Source: Aurantimonas sp. HBX-1
Lineage (GTDB): Bacteria > Pseudomonadota > Alphaproteobacteria > Rhizobiales > Rhizobiaceae
Direction of reading: 5' to 3'
Length of the DNA: 64,000 bases
Assembly: GCF_021391535.1 (NCBI RefSeq)
Contig: NZ_CP090066.1
Coordinates: 4,239,501 to 4,303,500, forward strand
Below are positions 52,876-62,222 of this stretch, piece after piece (position 1 is the first letter of the stretch; each line of letters starts with the position of its first letter). The position numbers were made by a program, and so were the translations under genes. The notes beneath the pieces are model-generated. The model ran no database searches and was not told the DNA's origin. It was given only the letters and a program-made list of their open reading frames with translations.

Positions 52876-54114
52876 TCAGCCGGCGGCGAGCTCGCTGACG
52901 CGGGCCGATTCCATCGCCACCCGGTCGCCCTTCTTCATGCGCTCGGATTCCGACTTCAGCTGGCCGCAGGCGGCGAAGATGTCGCGGCCGCGCGGCGTGC
53001 GGATGGGCGAGGCGTAGCCGGCCTGGTTCACCACATCGGCGAAGCGCTCGATCTGGGCCCAGTCCGAGCACTCGTAGGCGCTGCCCGGCCATGGGTTGAA
53101 CGGGATGAGGTTGATCTTGGCGGGAATGCCGTTGAGCAGGCGCACGAGTTCCCGCGCGTCGGCGAGGCTGTCGTTGACGTCCTTCAGCATCACGTATTCG
53201 AAGGTGATGCGGCGGGCATTGGAGACGCCCGGATAGTTCCGGCAGGCCTCGAGCAGCATCTTCAGCGGATATTTCTTGTTGATCGGCACCAGCTCGTCGC
53301 GCAGTTCGTCGCGCACGGCATGCAGCGAGATGGCGAGCCCGACGCCCATCTCCTCGCCGGTCGGCGCGATCATCGGCACGACGCCGGAGGTGGAGAGCGT
53401 GATGCGTCGCTTCGACAGAGCGAGGCCCTCGCCGTCGGAGACGACGGCCAGTGCCTGGCGGACATTGTCGAAATTGTAGAGCGGCTCGCCCATGCCCATC
53501 ATCACGACATTGGAGACGAGGCGCCCTTCCGACGGCAGGATGCCGCCTTCCGGCGTCGCGGCATCGGGAAAGTCGCCGAGCCGGTCGCGCGCGACCATGA
53601 CCTGGCCGACGATCTCGTCCGGCGTCAGGTTGCGGACCAGGCGCTGCGTTCCGGTGTGGCAGAAGGTGCAGGTGAGGGTGCAGCCGACCTGGGAGGAGAC
53701 GCAGAGCGTGCCGCGGCCCTCCTCGGGAATGTAGACGGTCTCGATCTCCACCGGTCGGCCGGCGCCGCGGGCGGGAAAGCGGAACAGCCACTTGCGGGTG
53801 CCGTCGACGGAAATCTGTTCCTCGACGATCTCCGGCCGGGCGATCGTGTAGGCGGCATCGAGCGCCTGGCGGAGGGTTCCGGCGACATTGGCCATCTGCC
53901 CGAAATCGGCGACGCCGCGCACATAGAGCCAGTGCCAGAGCTGCGCGACGCGCATCCGCACCTGGCGCTCGGGGACATCCAGCGCGCGCAGCACCGTTGC
54001 CAGGCCCTCGCGGTCCATGCCGATCAGCGACGGCTTCTCGCCGGCCGCCGGCATCGCCGCGGCGGGCACGCGGGGCCGGGTATCGGGCGAAGCGAGGTCG
54101 AGCGAAAAGGCCAT
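52876..54114 (-). CDS. rlmN: 23S rRNA (A2503-C2)/tRNA (A37-C2) methyltransferase RlmN
   Basis: A 412-residue radical-SAM methyltransferase for A2503 of 23S rRNA and A37 of some tRNAs. The cluster motif CTLTCTFC gives Cys145, Cys149 and Cys152; GMGEPLYNFDNV is the SAM-binding loop, and DIFAACGQL near the end holds the second catalytic cysteine. The N-terminal helical domain (LWHWLYVRGVADFGQM) is present. ATG 54114 after GAGGAACTT is clearly better than the in-frame start at 54150. Confidence 0.96.
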   Translation of the reverse strand: MAFSLDLASPDTRPRVPAAAMPAAGEKPSLIGMDREGLATVLRALDVPERQVRMRVAQLWHWLYVRGVADFGQMANVAGTLRQALDAAYTIARPEIVEEQISVDGTRKWLFRFPARGAGRPVEIETVYIPEEGRGTLCVSSQVGCTLTCTFCHTGTQRLVRNLTPDEIVGQVMVARDRLGDFPDAATPEGGILPSEGRLVSNVVMMGMGEPLYNFDNVRQALAVVSDGEGLALSKRRITLSTSGVVPMIAPTGEEMGVGLAISLHAVRDELRDELVPINKKYPLKMLLEACRNYPGVSNARRITFEYVMLKDVNDSLADARELVRLLNGIPAKINLIPFNPWPGSAYECSDWAQIERFADVVNQAGYASPIRTPRGRDIFAACGQLKSESERMKKGDRVAMESARVSELAAG

Positions 54115-54216
54115 AAGTTCCTCGGCCGGGCTGCCGGCCAGTCTCGTCACAGAGGGAATGATCCTGTCACATGACGCTTTCCGGCCGGTTTCGCAAGGTT
54201 CCAGCCCCTCCGAACA

Positions 54217-54244
54217 GCAAAACGCCGGGCTGCGGCCCGGCGTT
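54217..54244 (-). terminator. Intrinsic terminator of the IalB gene
   Basis: AACGCCGGGC-CGCA-GCCCGGCGTT on the minus strand is a perfect 10-bp stem running into TTTTGC, 31 bases after the ialB-type stop codon. Confidence 0.85.
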
Positions 54245-54275
54245 GCACGTCATTACGGAGCCGAAAAAAGCGCGA

Positions 54276-54782
54276 TTATCGGCAATCGCTGATCGAGTTC
54301 AGCGCCGCGGTCACGCCGGACAGCGAATAGGTGTAGCTGGTCGCGGTGCCGCGCTGCGAGGTCGCGTCGACCTTCATGCTGCGTCCGGCCTTCAGGGCGG
54401 CAACGAGCTGCGGCTCCTCGGCGGCGTTCTCCATCCAGGCCGACTCGCCCTTCACGAACATCGAGAAGTCCTTGCCGTCCACGTCGACGGTGACCTTCGA
54501 GCCTTCGCGCAGCGGATAGCCCATCACCACCTGCGGCTCGTAGGAAACCCCCTGGCCGGGCTTCTGCGACACCAGGAAGAAGATGTCGCCGTGATCGACG
54601 CTGGAGGGCGACATCTGGGTCGGCGTCGACAGGATGTAGCAGACCTTGCCGGCGGTATCGTCGTAGGAATAGGTGCCCCAGGCATTGAACTGGCTGATGC
54701 GGGTCGGTGTCTGGGCGGCGCCCGCCGCGCTCGAGAAGATCAGAATGGCCGCGGTAGCCGTCAGGACGTTCTTGAGTTGCAT
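54276..54782 (-). CDS. Invasion-associated locus B (IalB) family protein
   Basis: A 168-residue exported protein. The N-terminus MQLKNVLTATAAILIFSSAAGAAQ is a signal peptide, cut near SSAAGAA. The mature part has the IalB pattern: FNAWGTYSYDDTAGKVCYI, VSQKPGQGVSYEPQVVMGYPLREGSKV, and a cysteine near the C-terminus (SISDCR) that may pair with Cys in KVCYI. IalB aids erythrocyte entry in Bartonella, but the family is widespread in free-living rhizobia. GGGGAACC precedes ATG 54782; its own terminator follows. Confidence 0.9.
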   Translation of the reverse strand: MQLKNVLTATAAILIFSSAAGAAQTPTRISQFNAWGTYSYDDTAGKVCYILSTPTQMSPSSVDHGDIFFLVSQKPGQGVSYEPQVVMGYPLREGSKVTVDVDGKDFSMFVKGESAWMENAAEEPQLVAALKAGRSMKVDATSQRGTATSYTYSLSGVTAALNSISDCR

Positions 54783-55083
54783 GGTTCCCCGCTCGTTCGG
54801 TGCGTGCATCATTGGAAATGGTCGCGGCCGGTGCCGCGATCGGCGCCGGTCCCGGTGGCGAATGTCCCGATAGACTAGGCCGAAGCCCGTTTATCTCTGG
54901 TTAACGAAAGCCGAATGACCGCGAGACGTTTCGCGGGAAGGGTTCGCTGTCCGCTGCGCGGCCGGGCCGGCTGAACATACCGACGCTGAATGAGGGGCAA
55001 AATCGGGCGACAGTTTGGCGGCAGGGCGGCGGGCGGATTACGGTCTCGTAAGGTTCGGCGTGCCGGGCGCCCGGCCGATGCGG
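54783..55083. other. Gene-free 301-base spacer
   Basis: No credible gene lies here. It contains the upstream region of the IalB gene, including a less GC-rich patch around 54885-54915 (GGTTAACG) where its promoter probably sits. The one open frame crossing it (minus, 54875-55171) overlaps the YkvA gene and has no family features. Confidence 0.6.
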
Positions 55084-55464
55084 TCAGGGCCGCATCTCGC
55101 CCAGCGTCTCGCGCGCCTTCACGTAGTGCTCCGGCTTGATGTTCTGGCGCACGGCACGGAACGCGGCCCACATCACCGCAATGTCGTCGGTGAAGCCGAT
55201 CCCGAACAGGAAGTCCGGCATGATGTCGAAGGGCAGGACGAAATAGGCGAGCGCCGCCAGCAGCACGCCGCGGCTGGCGCTGGGCGTCCGCGGGTCGATG
55301 GCGCAGTAATAGGCGGCGATGACGTCTTCCATGAAGGGGACGTAGCGCAGCGCCCGCCGCGCCGTGTCGAAGAACGAGGCGCGGACCTCATGCTCCTGGC
55401 GCGCCTGCTCCTCCTCGGTTCCCGGCCGCAGCACCTGGTCGATATCGAGCGTCTTCGGGGCCAT
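55084..55464 (-). CDS. YkvA family (DUF1232) membrane protein
   Basis: A 126-residue protein with the DUF1232 core YVPFMEDVIAAYYCAIDPRTP and GVLLAALAYFVLPFDIMPDFLFGIGFTDDIAVM, which includes one or two hydrophobic segments and the conserved Pro-Phe-Asp and Pro-Asp pairs. Function is unknown. GGAGGAACGG directly before ATG 55464 fixes this start over an in-frame ATG four codons earlier. Confidence 0.88.
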   Translation of the reverse strand: MAPKTLDIDQVLRPGTEEEQARQEHEVRASFFDTARRALRYVPFMEDVIAAYYCAIDPRTPSASRGVLLAALAYFVLPFDIMPDFLFGIGFTDDIAVMWAAFRAVRQNIKPEHYVKARETLGEMRP

Positions 55465-55525
55465 CCGTTCCTCCATCTGTCGCCAGCTAGATGGAACGGC
55501 GCGGCCACCGGCTCAAGGGCCTCGG

Positions 55526-56125
55526 TCAGCCATACTGGCTGGCGAGCGACCCGTATCGCATGTCGCCATACGCTTCCTCGGGGCGGGCCGGCGTCTCGAG
55601 CGGAAAGGCTTCCTCGAGCAAATATGGTCCGCCGCCTACGGAGTCGCGGGCCGAGAACAGGCCGAAGCGCGCCACCTTGATGGCGGGCGTCCGGAAGCCG
55701 GCATTGCGCGCCAGATAGCGCGCGACGTCCTCGGGCTTGGGCTGGCGCAGCCGCGCCAGGGTGACGTGCGGCAGGAACTTGCGCTGGTCGGCGGGCAGTC
55801 CGAGCCGGCGGCAGATCCGGTCGATCTCGGCCTGCAGTTCGGCGAGTTCCGGCGATGCCTCGACCTCGGCGTGGATGGAACGCGGCTTCCGGCTGCCGAA
55901 GGCGGCGAGGCCGCGAAGGGCGATGGAGAAGCCCGGCCGCGCCACCCGGTCCAGCGCCGCGACGATCTCGTCGGCGAGCCGCGGCTCGACGTCGCCGATG
56001 AAGCGCAGCGTGAGGTGGTAGTTCTCCGGATCGATCCAGCGCGCCGACGGCAAGCCGCCGCGGAGCAGGGACAAGGGGAAGGCAAGCGCCTGGGGAATTT
56101 CGAGGGCGGTGAACAGTCTCGGCAT
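55526..56125 (-). CDS. thpR: RNA 2',3'-cyclic phosphodiesterase ThpR
   Basis: A 199-residue 2H-phosphoesterase (LigT/ThpR family). The paired motifs are His37-Leu-Thr39 in YHLTLRFIG and His120-Val-Thr122 in LPHVTLARL, which open 2',3'-cyclic phosphate ends and in vitro ligate 2'-5'. Length is typical (about 180-200). ATG 56125 after GGAAGG gives MPRLFTALEIP, the family start; the frame is open 60 bases further upstream. Confidence 0.93.
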   Translation of the reverse strand: MPRLFTALEIPQALAFPLSLLRGGLPSARWIDPENYHLTLRFIGDVEPRLADEIVAALDRVARPGFSIALRGLAAFGSRKPRSIHAEVEASPELAELQAEIDRICRRLGLPADQRKFLPHVTLARLRQPKPEDVARYLARNAGFRTPAIKVARFGLFSARDSVGGGPYLLEEAFPLETPARPEEAYGDMRYGSLASQYG

Positions 56126-56308
56126 CGGAGGGTCCTTCCGTGCGTCATTGCCTTCACAAGGAAAGACTTTCATCCCGGGAGCCATGTTTCAAGGACAGGG
56201 CAGCCCTGCAGCGGCGCAATCACCGTTGTCGGTGACGCAATGCACAATTATCTTGGCGGCTTCTGGGGAGGCCCAGTCCGGGGAGGACGAAACGAAGGCA
56301 TTCACCGC

Positions 56309-56977
56309 ATGTCGCTACTCGCCATCCCCCGAAGCGCCGCACCGACGGCGCAGGCCGCCAACGACGCGCCCGCCGTCTCCATCCGCCGCCTGCACGCCCG
56401 CGAGACCGACCTCCTGCTCGCGCATCTGATGCGCCTCGACGGGGAGGCGCGGCGACTGCGCTTCGGCAACCCGGTCAACGACCACTTTCTCGAGCGTTAT
56501 GCCGCCCTGGCGCTCGGCGCCGACGCGCTGATCATGGGCCTGTTCGCCGACGGCACGCTGCGCGGCGTCGCCGAGCTTCGCTATCTGACCGGCTCCCACA
56601 GCGAGGCCGAGGGCGCCTTCTCGATCGAGAAGGCGTTCCAGGGCCTCGGCTTCGGCGACCGCCTGTTCGGCCGGCTGATCGCCTCGGCGCGCAATCGCGG
56701 TGTCCGGCGGCTGTTCCTCACCTGCCTGCGCGAGAACCGCCGGATGCAGGCCATCGCCGCCAAGCACGGCGCCGATCTCAGCTTCGTCGCCGGCGACGTG
56801 ACGGCGGAGATCCGCCGCCCCTACGCCGATGCCGCCAGCATCGCCGAGGAATGGGCCGACGAGAGCGAGGCCTTCGTCTTCGCCATGATCGACTGGCGCC
56901 AACGCCGGCTCGATTTCCTCACGCGGCCGCTTCAGCGGCTGGCCGAGAGCCTCAATCCGTCGCACGCCGGGCGATGA
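56309..56977 (+). CDS. GNAT family N-acetyltransferase
   Basis: A 222-residue GNAT protein. The CoA loop reads FSIEKAFQGLGFGDRLFGRLI and the neighbouring motif RLFLTCLRENRRMQAIAAKHG. The N-terminal residues 1-25 are Ala/Pro-rich and probably flexible; ATG 56309 with GAAGG upstream begins MSLLAIPRSAA. The acceptor is unknown. Its last 26 bases overlap the convergent esterase gene. Confidence 0.83.
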   Translation: MSLLAIPRSAAPTAQAANDAPAVSIRRLHARETDLLLAHLMRLDGEARRLRFGNPVNDHFLERYAALALGADALIMGLFADGTLRGVAELRYLTGSHSEAEGAFSIEKAFQGLGFGDRLFGRLIASARNRGVRRLFLTCLRENRRMQAIAAKHGADLSFVAGDVTAEIRRPYADAASIAEEWADESEAFVFAMIDWRQRRLDFLTRPLQRLAESLNPSHAGR

Positions 56978-57629
56978 TCGCGTCGAGGCTCTCGCGGATC
57001 AGCGGCAGCATGCGCTCGACGATCACCGCGACACCTTGCGGGTTCGGGTGCATGGCGTCGTCCTGGTTGAGCGAGGCTTCCGACGCGACGCCGTCGAGGA
57101 AGAACGGGTAGAGCGGGACGCCGTATTTCTCAGCGAGCCGGGGATAGATCGCGTCGAATTCGCCCTGGTAGTCGCTGCCCATGTTCGGCGGCGCCAGCAT
57201 GCCGGCCAGGATGACGTCCTGCCCGCGCTCTGTCAGCGTCGCGAGGATCCGGTCGAGATTGTCGCCGGCGATCTGCGGCGACACCCCGCGAAGGGCGTCG
57301 TTGGCACCCAGCTCGACGATGACGAGGTCGGCGCTTTCCGGCACCGACCAGTCGAGACGCGCGAGCCCGCCCGTCGTCGTATCGCCCGACACGCCGGCAT
57401 TCGCCACCGCGACGTCGTAGCCTGCCGCCCGAAGCGCCGCCTCGAGCTGTTCGGGAAACGCCTCGCCCGGCCCGACGCCGTAGCCGGCCGAGAGGCTGTC
57501 GCCAAAGGCGACCACCTCGATCGTCTCGGGTCCGGCCGGCGGCGCCGGCTGCTGCGCGACCGCCGCCAGCGGCAGCGCCAGCCATGACAACAGCGTGAGA
57601 GCGGCGAGGATCGGTTGGCAGCGCTGCAT
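56952..57629 (-). CDS. tesA: Periplasmic GDSL esterase / thioesterase I (TesA-like)
   Basis: A 225-residue SGNH hydrolase. After a signal peptide (MQRCQPILAALTLLSWLALPLAAVA) the blocks are Ser45 in FGDSLSAGYG, Gly in VANAGVSGDTTTGGL, Asn110 in ELGANDALRG, and Asp191/His194 in DDAMHPNPQG. E. coli TesA hydrolyses acyl-CoA and esters in the periplasm. The neighbouring divergent genes match ybbA and ybbP, which partner tesA in many proteobacteria. Start ATG 57629 follows GGGGTG; ATG 57641 is also possible. Confidence 0.92.
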   Translation of the reverse strand: MQRCQPILAALTLLSWLALPLAAVAQQPAPPAGPETIEVVAFGDSLSAGYGVGPGEAFPEQLEAALRAAGYDVAVANAGVSGDTTTGGLARLDWSVPESADLVIVELGANDALRGVSPQIAGDNLDRILATLTERGQDVILAGMLAPPNMGSDYQGEFDAIYPRLAEKYGVPLYPFFLDGVASEASLNQDDAMHPNPQGVAVIVERMLPLIRESLDAIIARRATD

Positions 57630-57695
57630 TGCACACCCCATATAGCGCGAGCCCCGGAGGCGGCCCTCTAAGGCCGGATATAGGAACGAGCGATC

Positions 57696-58430
57696 TTGGC
57701 GGAACCCGCAGTACGATTACGAAACGTTCATCTGACCCTCGGCGCCGGCCGCAGCGCCGTCCACGTACTGAAGGGCGTCGACCTGTTCGTCGAGCGCGGT
57801 GAGTCGGTCGGCATCGTCGGGCCCTCGGGTTCGGGCAAGTCGACGCTGCTGATGGTGCTGGCCGGGCTCGAGCGGGCCGACGAGGGCGAGGTCGAGATCG
57901 CCAGCCAGTCGCTGATCGGACTGAGCGAGGACCAACTGGCGGCATTTCGCGGCCGCAATGTCGGCATCGTCTTCCAGTCCTTCCACCTGATCCCCAACAT
58001 GACCGCGCTGGAAAACGTCGCGGTGCCGCTGGAACTCGCCGGCCATTCCGACGCCTTCGAACGGGCGGAGCGGGAGCTCGGCCAGGTGGGCCTCGCCGAC
58101 CGCATCACCCATTATCCGGGCGAACTCTCCGGCGGCGAGCAGCAGCGCGTCGCCATGGCGCGAGCACTGGCGCCGGAGCCGGCGATCCTGATCGCCGACG
58201 AGCCGACCGGCAATCTCGACCAGGAGACCGGCCGGCAGGTGGCGGACCTTTTGTTCGCCGAACGCGAGAAGCGCGGCATGACGCTGGTGCTGGTCACCCA
58301 CGATCCGAGCCTCGCGCATCGCTGCGAGCGAGAGATCGCCGTGCGCTCCGGCGAGATCCATGACGACCGCATGCGTTCCGGCATGGCGCCAGCCCGTACC
58401 ATCGAGACGCTGGAAAGCCGGCCGGCATGA
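57696..58430 (+). CDS. ybbA: ABC transporter ATP-binding protein, YbbA type
   Basis: A 244-residue ATPase of the LolD/MacB-like group. Walker A GPSGSGKST lies at 42-50, the Q-loop FQSFHLIPNMTALENV, signature LSGGEQQRVAMARAL and Walker B ILIADEPTGNLD are intact. The start is TTG 57696 preceded by AGGAACGAG. It overlaps the permease start by ATGA, so the two subunits are made together. With the adjacent tesA this matches the E. coli tesA-ybbA-ybbP locus. Confidence 0.93.
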   Translation: MAEPAVRLRNVHLTLGAGRSAVHVLKGVDLFVERGESVGIVGPSGSGKSTLLMVLAGLERADEGEVEIASQSLIGLSEDQLAAFRGRNVGIVFQSFHLIPNMTALENVAVPLELAGHSDAFERAERELGQVGLADRITHYPGELSGGEQQRVAMARALAPEPAILIADEPTGNLDQETGRQVADLLFAEREKRGMTLVLVTHDPSLAHRCEREIAVRSGEIHDDRMRSGMAPARTIETLESRPA

Positions 58431-61024
58431 GCGCGGTGGAATCGGCGCCTGCCGCCGCCCGCGTACGGCCGGAGCCGGTCGGGCGCGGCGGGCGCCTGGC
58501 GCTGGCCTTCCGCTTTGCCCTGCGCGAGATGCGCGGCGGCCTGTCCGGCTTCTACATCTTCCTTGCCTGCATCACGCTCGGGGTCGCGGCGATCGCTGCG
58601 GTGAATTCCGTCGCGACGATGATGACCACCGGCATCGCCGAGCAGGGCCGCTCGATTCTCGGCGGCGACCTGCGCTTCGAACTCACGCAGCGGCAGGCGA
58701 CGCCTGCGGAGATGCAGTATCTCGAGGGGCTGGGCACGGTGGCCCGGTCGGCGGACCTGCGCTCGATGGTGCGGCTCACCGACGGCAGCGACCAGTCGCT
58801 CACCGAGGTGAAGGCCGTCGACGGCGCCTATCCGCTCTACGGGACCCTCGAGACGACGCCCGACGCGCCGCTGGCCACGCTGCTCGGCGAACGGGACGGC
58901 CGCTTCGGTGCCGTCGCCGCGCCGGAACTGTTCGACCGCCTCGGCATCGAGCCGGGCGCGCGGGTGCGGCTCGGGGATGCCGAGATCGAACTGCGCGGCG
59001 TCCTCGACCGCGAGCCCGACGTCCTCTCCGACGGCTTCAACTTCGCGCCGCGACTGATGCTGTCGCTGGACGGGCTGGCGGCCAGCGGCCTGGTGCAGCC
59101 CGGCAGCCTGGTCGAGTACCAGTACAAGGTGCGGCTCGCGCCGGATCGGGCCGGCGAGGCCGAGGCGATCATGACGGCGGCCAACGAGCAGTATCCGGAG
59201 GCCGGCTTCAGCATCCGGACCTCGGCGGAGGCGGCGCCCTCCCTCCAGCGCAATATCGAGCGCTTCTCGCAATTCCTGACGCTGGTCGGTCTCACCGCGC
59301 TGATCGTCGGCGGGGTCGGGGTGGCGAATGCCGTCAACGCCTATCTCGACTCCAAGCGGCCGGTGATCGCGACCTTCAAGAGCCTCGGGGCGGGCGGCAA
59401 TTTCGTCGTCGCGGTCTACCTCATCCAGATCATGACGCTCGCGGCCCTTGGCATCGTCATCGGCCTGGTGCTCGGGGCGATCGCGCCGTTCGTCACCGCG
59501 CAGTTCCTGGAATCCGTCATCCCTGTCGCGGCCAGCGCCTCGGTCTATCCGCTCGACCTCGCGCTGGCGGCGCTGTTCGGCGCCCTGACCGCGCTGGCCT
59601 TCGCGCTGCTGCCGCTCGGGCGCACCCGCGACGTCGCGGCGACCGCCCTGTTCCGCGAAGCCGGCACGGCCGGCTTTTCCCGCATGCGCTGGAGCTATCT
59701 GGCGGCGGCGCTTGGCCTCGCCGCACTGATCGGGCTGCTGGCGCTGGTCATGGCCGGCGACAAGCGGGTGGCGCTGGTCTTCCTGATCGGCACGGCGGCG
59801 GCGTTCCTGATCCTGCGCTTCGTCGCGATCGGCATCGAATGGCTCGCGGCACGGGCGCCGCGCGTGCGCTCGACGCCGCTGCGGCTGGCGCTCGGCAACA
59901 TCCATCGGCCGGGATCGCTGACCGGCTCGGTGGTGCTGTCGCTGGGGCTCGGCCTGACGCTGCTGGTGACGCTCGCGACGATCGACTACGACCTGCGCCG
60001 GGAGATCGGCAGCGGCATGGCCTCGCGGGCCCCGGACTTCTTCTTCGTCGACATCCAGAACGGCGAGGTCGATGCCTTCCGCAAGACGATCGAGTCCCTC
60101 GCGCCGGGCGCGACGCTCGATGCCGCGCCGATGCTGCGCGGCCGCATCACCCGGCTGAACGACGAGGACGTCGCCACGATGGAGATCCCGCCGGAAGGCG
60201 GCTGGGTGCTGCGCGGCGACCGCGGCATCACCTACGCGACGACCCTGCCGGAGAACTCGACGATCTCCGACGGCGAATGGTGGCCGGCGGACTACGACGG
60301 CGAGCCGCTGGTGTCGTTCTCGGCGGAGGAGGGGGGCGAGCTCGGCCTGTCGGTCGGCGACACGCTGACCGTCAACGTGCTCGGCCGCAACATCACCGCC
60401 CGGATCGCCAATTTCCGCAGCGTCGAATGGGAATCGCTGTCGATCAATTTCGTCATGGTGTTCTCGCCCAACGCCTTTGCCGGCGCACCGCATTCCTGGC
60501 TGGCGACACTGGCCATGCCGGAGGGCGGCGAGGCGGCGGAGAAGGCCGTCCTCAACGGCGTCACCAACGCCTTTCCGTCGGTGACCAGCGTCCGGGTCAA
60601 GGACGCGCTCGACGCGGTCAACGGCCTGATCGCCCAGCTGGCGCTGGCGATCCGCGTCGCAGCGGCGGTGGCGCTCGTCGCGTCGGTGCTGGTGCTGTCG
60701 GGCGCGCTCGCCGCCGGCAACCGGGGGCGCGTCCACGACGCCGTGGTGCTGAAGACGCTGGGGGCGACGCGCATGACGCTGATCCGGGCGTTCGCGACGG
60801 AGTACCTGCTGCTGGGGCTGGCCACCGGCCTGTTCGCCATCGCGGCGGGGGCACTCGCCGCCTGGTTCGTGGTCGCGCAGATCATGCAGCTGCCCTACGT
60901 GTTCGACTGGACGGTGGCGCTGACGACGCTCGTCGTCTCGCTGGTGCTGACCGTCGGCTTCGGCCTTGCCGGCACCTGGCGGGTGCTCGGCCAGAAGGCG
61001 GCGCCGGTGCTGCGCAATTTGTGA
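58427..61024 (+). CDS. ybbP: ABC transporter permease, YbbP type (FtsX-like domains)
   Basis: An 865-residue inner-membrane permease with two FtsX/MacB-like units. An early membrane segment (FYIFLACITLGVAAIAAVNSV) leads into a periplasmic MacB-type domain (GGDLRFELTQRQATPAEMQYL), then a cluster of segments, a second periplasmic domain (about residues 520-710) and a final cluster ending AGTWRVLGQKAAPVLRNL. Relatives act by moving periplasmic domains rather than passing solute through the membrane. Its cargo in E. coli is unknown. Confidence 0.93.
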   Translation: MSAVESAPAAARVRPEPVGRGGRLALAFRFALREMRGGLSGFYIFLACITLGVAAIAAVNSVATMMTTGIAEQGRSILGGDLRFELTQRQATPAEMQYLEGLGTVARSADLRSMVRLTDGSDQSLTEVKAVDGAYPLYGTLETTPDAPLATLLGERDGRFGAVAAPELFDRLGIEPGARVRLGDAEIELRGVLDREPDVLSDGFNFAPRLMLSLDGLAASGLVQPGSLVEYQYKVRLAPDRAGEAEAIMTAANEQYPEAGFSIRTSAEAAPSLQRNIERFSQFLTLVGLTALIVGGVGVANAVNAYLDSKRPVIATFKSLGAGGNFVVAVYLIQIMTLAALGIVIGLVLGAIAPFVTAQFLESVIPVAASASVYPLDLALAALFGALTALAFALLPLGRTRDVAATALFREAGTAGFSRMRWSYLAAALGLAALIGLLALVMAGDKRVALVFLIGTAAAFLILRFVAIGIEWLAARAPRVRSTPLRLALGNIHRPGSLTGSVVLSLGLGLTLLVTLATIDYDLRREIGSGMASRAPDFFFVDIQNGEVDAFRKTIESLAPGATLDAAPMLRGRITRLNDEDVATMEIPPEGGWVLRGDRGITYATTLPENSTISDGEWWPADYDGEPLVSFSAEEGGELGLSVGDTLTVNVLGRNITARIANFRSVEWESLSINFVMVFSPNAFAGAPHSWLATLAMPEGGEAAEKAVLNGVTNAFPSVTSVRVKDALDAVNGLIAQLALAIRVAAAVALVASVLVLSGALAAGNRGRVHDAVVLKTLGATRMTLIRAFATEYLLLGLATGLFAIAAGALAAWFVVAQIMQLPYVFDWTVALTTLVVSLVLTVGFGLAGTWRVLGQKAAPVLRNL

Positions 61025-61083
61025 GCCCAAGCGTCCGGATGCGCTGCATATCCTAAGTGACGTTTAATATTTCCGTGGCGCTG

Positions 61084-61101
61084 TCGGGCGCGGCCGCCCG
61101 A
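61084..61101 (+). terminator. Terminator-like hairpin after ybbP
   Basis: TCGGGCG-CGGC-CGCCCGA forms a 7-bp perfect stem 60 bases after the ybbP stop, without a T-run. It may end the transcript weakly or be a chance fold in GC-rich sequence. Confidence 0.35.
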
Positions 61102-61290
61102 TAACGCAGAATTAATCCCGTTCCGGCGGTATTTCGCGGCAGTGCGGCGTCGGCGACTTGTGCAGATGGACGCCGATCCGCATATTATCCCCAGGATCGC
61201 TGGGCGTCCCGCCAGCGGCGCCTCACCGCCTCGCCTTCGGGCCGGGCCGGTGGACACCGGACGGGACACGCAGAAAGGATTGCTAAAGCA

Positions 61291-62061
61291 ATGGCTGAAT
61301 ATCGGAATCCCGGGGTACGGACCGTACCCGCGGCCGGTGCAAGGGCGGACATCGACCAGGGCCTCCGCACCTACATGCTGAAGGTGTACAACCTGATGGC
61401 AGCCGGCCTCGCCCTCACGGGCGTTGCTGCATATCTTCTCTATGCGCTTTCCGTCACGGTCGAGCCGACCGCCTACCAGGTGCGGCCGGACCTCTATCTG
61501 ACGGATCTCGGCTACACGGTGTTCGTGTCGCCGCTGAAATGGGTGCTCATGCTGGCGCCGCTGGCGATGGTGTTCTTCCTGTCGTTCCGCGTCCACAAGA
61601 TGAGTGTGGCGGCGGCGCAGACGACCTTCTGGATCTACGCCACGATGGTCGGCCTGTCGCTCGCGACGATCTTCCTCGTCTACACGCAGGAATCGATCAC
61701 CCAGGTGTTCTTCATCACGGCCGCCTCGTTCGGCGCGCTGTCGCTCTGGGGCTACACCACCAAGCGTGACATCTCGGCCTGGGGCTCCTTCCTGTTCATG
61801 GGCGTGATCGGCCTGGTCATCGCCATGGTCGTGAACATCTTCCTCGCCTCGCCGGCGCTGACCTTCGCCATCTCGGCGATCGGCGTCCTGGTGTTCGCCG
61901 GCCTCACCGCCTACGACACCCAGCAGATCAAGGAAATGTACTACGAGGGCGACGGCTCTGCCGTCATGGGCCGCAAGGCCGTGATGGGCGCGCTGCGCCT
62001 CTATCTCGACTTCCTGAACATGTTCCTGTTCCTGCTGCAGCTGTTCGGCAATCGCAATTAA
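61291..62061 (+). CDS. Bax inhibitor-1 family membrane protein
   Basis: A 256-residue protein with seven hydrophobic segments (YccA/YbhL/BI-1 type), including VFFITAASFGALSLWGYTTKRD and GVLVFAGLTAYDTQQIKEMY, where the conserved Asp pair of the pH-gated calcium leak channel lies. After a short polar start (MAEYRNPGVRTVPAAGARAD) the first segment begins near residue 33. GAAAGGA precedes the ATG, a little distant. A clear terminator follows. Confidence 0.93.
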   Translation: MAEYRNPGVRTVPAAGARADIDQGLRTYMLKVYNLMAAGLALTGVAAYLLYALSVTVEPTAYQVRPDLYLTDLGYTVFVSPLKWVLMLAPLAMVFFLSFRVHKMSVAAAQTTFWIYATMVGLSLATIFLVYTQESITQVFFITAASFGALSLWGYTTKRDISAWGSFLFMGVIGLVIAMVVNIFLASPALTFAISAIGVLVFAGLTAYDTQQIKEMYYEGDGSAVMGRKAVMGALRLYLDFLNMFLFLLQLFGNRN

Positions 62062-62082
62062 GCTGGGCGACAGCGACTGACG

Positions 62083-62114
62083 AAAGGGCGGCCCTCGGGT
62101 CGCCCTTTTCTTTG
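62083..62114 (+). terminator. Intrinsic terminator after the BI-1 gene
   Basis: AAAGGGCG and CGCCCTTT pair over 8 bases, extended inward by a G-U and two or three G-C pairs, then TTTTCTTT. It lies 22 bases after the stop. Confidence 0.85.
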
Positions 62115-62222
62115 GCCGGTACTTCTGCAAGATCGGTACACGGTCGGGACCCCGGCCCCGCGCCGGCCGCTGCCCGCGCTTTTCGCGCGGCCGGCCGACC
62201 CCCTCTTTCGATGCAGTAGATC

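Noticed and set aside
58112..61030. 972-residue open frame antisense to ybbP
   Set aside because: Same shadow effect; low-complexity RHR/DR text with no family features, opposite a clear permease.
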